From NCBI GenBank assembly GCA_023145535.1, contig JAGLDQ010000101.1:1-16523 (forward strand): a stretch of DNA of 16,523 nucleotides, in the 5' to 3' direction. This DNA comes from Cocleimonas sp. (GTDB taxonomy: Bacteria > Pseudomonadota > Gammaproteobacteria > Thiotrichales > Thiotrichaceae). A program made the translations under genes and the position numbers. A model generated the notes under the pieces. It saw nothing but the letters and a program-made list of their open reading frames with translations. It was not told where the DNA came from and ran no database searches. This document shows, piece by piece, positions 14,345 to 16,523 of the stretch; the stretch's first letter is position 1, and each line of letters begins with the position of its first letter.

Positions 14345-14725
14345 ATGGGAATGATTTCAGAATTTAAAGAATTTGCAATGAAGGGAAACCTGATTGATAT
14401 GGCGGTTGGCATTATTATTGGTGGTGCTGTTGGCAAGATGGTTTCGTCATTAGTCAATGATGTCATAATGCCTCCAATTGGTGTGTTAATGGGGGGTGTA
14501 GACTTTTCTGATTTAGGGGTTGTTATTCAAAAAAGCCCTGAAGTTATTTTGAAGTATGGTGCTTTTGTACAAACATTGATTGATTTTTTAATTGTTGCGT
14601 TTGTTATTTTTATGATCATAAAAATGATTAACAAAGCAAAAAGAAACCAAGAAGAAGAGAAAGAGGAAGCAGCACCAAGCAGTGAAGAGTTGTTGACCGA
14701 AATTAGAGATTTATTAAAGAAATAG
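14345..14725 (+). CDS. mscL: Large-conductance mechanosensitive channel MscL
   Basis: MscL is a homopentameric inner-membrane channel that opens under strong membrane tension to release solutes during hypo-osmotic shock. The 126-residue protein has all family parts. The amphipathic N-terminal helix is MISEFKEFAMKGN. TM1 at about 16-45 contains the gate region NLIDMAVGIIIGGAVGK, with Gly22 at the pore constriction as in E. coli. A periplasmic loop covers about 46-70, TM2 lies at about 72-95 (FLIVAFVIFMIIKMINK), and the C-terminal bundle ends LLTEIRDLLKK. The loop is several residues shorter than that of E. coli MscL, and a Glu-rich run (EEEKEEAA) links TM2 to the bundle. ATG 14345 follows GAGGG at 14333-14337. 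The gene is flanked by its own promoter region and a large inverted repeat. Confidence 0.97.
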   Translation: MGMISEFKEFAMKGNLIDMAVGIIIGGAVGKMVSSLVNDVIMPPIGVLMGGVDFSDLGVVIQKSPEVILKYGAFVQTLIDFLIVAFVIFMIIKMINKAKRNQEEEKEEAAPSSEELLTEIRDLLKK

Positions 14726-14750
14726 GTGCTAGCGTATAGTGTTTAAATGT

Positions 14751-14839
14751 TCTCTTGATGATGCTTTTTTACTGTTTCAGAAAAGGAAGGGCCAAAGTTC
14801 TATAATAAAGCCCATCTTCTCTCAGTCATCATCAAGAGA
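14751..14839. repeat. 13-bp perfect inverted repeat between convergent mscL and tyrS
   Basis: TCTCTTGATGATG at 14751-14763 is the exact reverse complement of 14827-14839, enclosing 63 bases. Inside, GGGC (14789-14792) can pair with GCCC (14810-14813). A run of six T directly follows the left arm. The position between two converging genes suggests a shared transcription barrier or 3' end structure, but the loop is longer than in an ordinary intrinsic terminator. The alternatives are a tiny mobile inverted-repeat element or a small RNA. Confidence 0.5.
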
Positions 14840-14873
14840 GTCCGCTATAAACAAAGATTTCTAACTTCTCAAA

Positions 14874-16181
14874 CTAAACCAAACTCAATACAAAATAATT
14901 CTTCTTGCCGCGTTGTAATAAAATAAACTTCCCCTTAATTAAATCATCTTTGCTCAAGGTATCTCCTACTTTTACCTTCTCTTTATTGACTGAAATAGCG
15001 TTTTGTTTAAGCGCTCTGATGACTTCACTGTTAGATTTTAAAAAGCCAGTATCGGCGGCTAACGCCGCGACTAAATCATAGCCATTATCATCCAGCCTGC
15101 TCATACTAACTTCTGACTGTGGTACACCACTAAATACGTCTAAAAAAGTCTGTTCATCCAATTGTTTTAAATCATCACTAGTGGATTTTCCAAATAAAAT
15201 ATTACTGGCTTGAATGGCTTTATCCAATGCGTCTTGCGAATGCACCATGAGTGTCATTTCAGAGGATAAACGTTTTTGCAATAAACGCCTATGCGGTGCT
15301 TCAAGATGTTCTGTGATTAATTCGTTAATAGTCTTCTCATCAAGAAAAGTGAAAATCTTAATGTATTTTTCACTGTCTTCATCACTAGAGTTCAACCAGT
15401 ATTGATAAAACTTATAGGGGGATGTGCGCTTAGGATCTAACCAAATATTACCGCCTTCACTTTTGCCAAATTTAGAACCATCGGCCTTAGTAATAAGGGG
15501 GCAAGTAATGGCGTAGGCTTTACCCTGCGCCATGCGACGAACTAACTCTGTTCCCGTTGTGATATTTCCCCATTGATCACTGCCCCCCATTTGCAAGCTA
15601 CAGTTATTATTCTGGTATAAATGCAAGAAATCATAGCCCTGCACTAGCTGGTAGGTAAATTCAGTAAAGCTCATACCTTCAGACCCTCCGGCAGAATCAT
15701 CGGAAGTAATCCGATTTTTAACCGAATCCTTAGCCATCATGTAATTGACACTAATATGCTTACCCACATCACGAATAAATTCTAGAAAGGAAAACGTTTT
15801 CATCCAATCATAATTATTGACCAAAACAGCGGCATTTTCTGTCTCATTATCGAAGCTTAGAAAATGAGATAATTGCTGTTGAATGGCTGTTTCATTGTGG
15901 CGTAACGTTGTTTCATCTAACAAATTACGTTCGGCAGACTTACCCGATGGATCACCAATCATTCCCGTTGCACCACCGACTAAAGCAACCGGTTTATGTC
16001 CGCTACGCTGAAAGTGTGCTAATAACATAATAGGCACTAGGTTACCGATATGTAAAGAATCAGCCGTAGGGTCAAAGCCGACATAAGCACACCGCATTGA
16101 TTCTGCTAAATGCGCTTCTGCACCCGGCATTACATCGTGGATCATGCCACGCCAGCTTAACTCTTCGATAAAATTGGTCAT
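14874..16181 (-). CDS. tyrS: Tyrosyl-tRNA synthetase
   Basis: TyrS attaches tyrosine to tRNA(Tyr) in the cytoplasm. The 435-residue protein is a class I synthetase of the TyrS type, slightly longer than E. coli TyrS (424). The HIGH motif is HIGN at 44-47 and the KMSKS motif is KFGKS at 237-241; the KFGK form is typical of this subfamily. The tyrosine pocket is visible as TYQLVQGYDF at 176-185 and QMGGSDQWGN at 197-206. The C-terminal 65 or so residues form the S4 RNA-binding domain (SNSEVIRALKQNAISVNKEKVKVGD). ATG 16181 is the family-like start, although no strong ribosome site precedes it. It shares a strand with the truncated thioredoxin gene upstream, 134 bases away, but probably has its own promoter in that gap. 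Confidence 0.97.
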   Translation of the reverse strand: MTNFIEELSWRGMIHDVMPGAEAHLAESMRCAYVGFDPTADSLHIGNLVPIMLLAHFQRSGHKPVALVGGATGMIGDPSGKSAERNLLDETTLRHNETAIQQQLSHFLSFDNETENAAVLVNNYDWMKTFSFLEFIRDVGKHISVNYMMAKDSVKNRITSDDSAGGSEGMSFTEFTYQLVQGYDFLHLYQNNNCSLQMGGSDQWGNITTGTELVRRMAQGKAYAITCPLITKADGSKFGKSEGGNIWLDPKRTSPYKFYQYWLNSSDEDSEKYIKIFTFLDEKTINELITEHLEAPHRRLLQKRLSSEMTLMVHSQDALDKAIQASNILFGKSTSDDLKQLDEQTFLDVFSGVPQSEVSMSRLDDNGYDLVAALAADTGFLKSNSEVIRALKQNAISVNKEKVKVGDTLSKDDLIKGKFILLQRGKKNYFVLSLV

Positions 16182-16204
16182 AATTAGGATCTAGTTTTGG
16201 TTAT

Positions 16205-16228
16205 GAGATTTACTGGGGTAAAGATCTC
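16205..16228 (-). promoter_or_regulatory. Hairpin in the tyrS 5' leader
   Basis: GAGATTTAC (16205-16213) pairs with GTAA (16218-16221) and ATCTC (16224-16228) across a 2-base bulge and a 4-base loop. On the minus strand it lies 24 bases before the tyrS start and downstream of a perfect TATAAT (revcomp of 16249-16254) that lacks a good -35. It could terminate the upstream thioredoxin transcript or influence tyrS expression. No T-box features are present. Confidence 0.35.
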
Positions 16229-16315
16229 TTTATATAAAAGTGATTTGCATTATATAGATAAACGGTGAGGATTCTACTGAGATTGCGGGTAATAGAATGA
16301 AGGGAGTAGAAGTGA

Positions 16316-16523
16316 TTAGTCGATTTCAAGAAGTCGGCTATTCGATTCTATAAACGCTTCAATAAAACTGGCTGGACGGGCACTGCTGAAGCGTTCAACT
16401 TCTTGCCCTTCTTCAAACAGTATAATAGTGGGGAAGCCACGTACTTGGTATTTTCCTGCAAGGCGCATATTTTCACCTTCATCAACTTCCAGTTTGGCTA
16501 GCAATACATTGCCATTATATTGT
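16316..16523 (-). CDS. Thioredoxin-family protein, C-terminal half (5' end outside window)
   Basis: The frame is open to the right edge and ends in TAA at 16316-16318. The visible 68 residues match the second half of a thioredoxin fold. LLAKLEVDEGENMRLAGKY is strand 3 and helix 3, YQVRGFPTIILFEEGQEVERF contains the cis-proline turn (GFPT) and strands 4 and 5, and a last helix (ASFIEAFIESNSRLLEI) closes the fold. The CxxC active site would lie in the missing N-terminal part, so whether it is a redox-active thioredoxin or a co-chaperone relative cannot be judged. It precedes tyrS on the same strand. Confidence 0.85.
   Translation of the reverse strand, partial: QYNGNVLLAKLEVDEGENMRLAGKYQVRGFPTIILFEEGQEVERFSSARPASFIEAFIESNSRLLEID

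Noticed and set aside
16182..16315. A T-box riboswitch before tyrS
   Set aside because: The leader is too short and lacks the T-box sequence and specifier structure, and T-boxes are not expected in a gammaproteobacterium.
1..16523. The two thioredoxin-like fragments at the edges as halves of one gene on a circular molecule
   Set aside because: They lie on opposite strands and both are C-terminal parts, so they cannot join.

Overview
The window is an AT-rich, densely coded stretch of bacterial chromosome that looks gammaproteobacterial. The evidence is the yebC-ruvC-ruvA-ruvB cluster with trmJ behind it, a ybbA-ybbP-like ABC pair divergent from a tesA-type esterase, and E. coli-like versions of HtpX, MscL and the YbaK Cys-tRNA(Pro) deacylase. 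The Atm1-type exporter, the thioredoxin-like protein with a C-terminal extension, and the low GC would fit a Thiotrichales-like sulfur bacterium, but that placement is a guess. I see no rRNA, tRNA, CRISPR array, transposase, phage gene or other clear mobile element.

Layout, left to right. Positions 2-1068: the end of a thioredoxin-fold protein, then a histidine phosphatase. Positions 1254-2231: htpX behind a good sigma-32-like promoter, followed by a long hairpin. Positions 2369-5521 (minus): an FtsX-like permease and its ATPase, YbbP and YbbA type. Positions 5664-6553 (plus): a small DUF3820 protein overlapping a secreted SGNH esterase (tesA), divergent from the ABC pair. Positions 6546-7013 (minus): a YbaK deacylase that overlaps the esterase tail to tail. 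Positions 7235-9007 (plus): an Atm1/HMT1-type ABC exporter. Positions 9154-13076 (minus): rubredoxin, yebC, ruvC, ruvA, ruvB and trmJ in transcription order. Positions 13288-14190 (plus): a secreted protein made of two tandem PilJ/NarX-type sensor modules. Positions 14345-14725 (plus): mscL. Positions 14874-16181 (minus): tyrS. Positions 16316-16523 (minus): the C-terminal half of a thioredoxin-family protein cut by the window edge.

How the genes relate. RuvA, RuvB and RuvC form the branch-migration and resolution machine for Holliday junctions, and their reading frames are translationally coupled. YebC, just upstream, is a translation or regulatory factor commonly linked to ruv. The YbbA/YbbP-like pump and the TesA esterase are linked in many gammaproteobacteria and probably act together on lipophilic substrates in the envelope. 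HtpX and MscL are envelope quality-control and osmotic-safety proteins. The two edge proteins and rubredoxin are thiol or electron-transfer proteins.

Most of the window is housekeeping. I did not find a convincing new multi-gene system. The points most worth checking are the stand-alone tandem PilJ protein with its complex promoter region, the small DUF3820 gene coupled to tesA, and several unusually long intergenic inverted repeats that lack a normal terminator U-tract.
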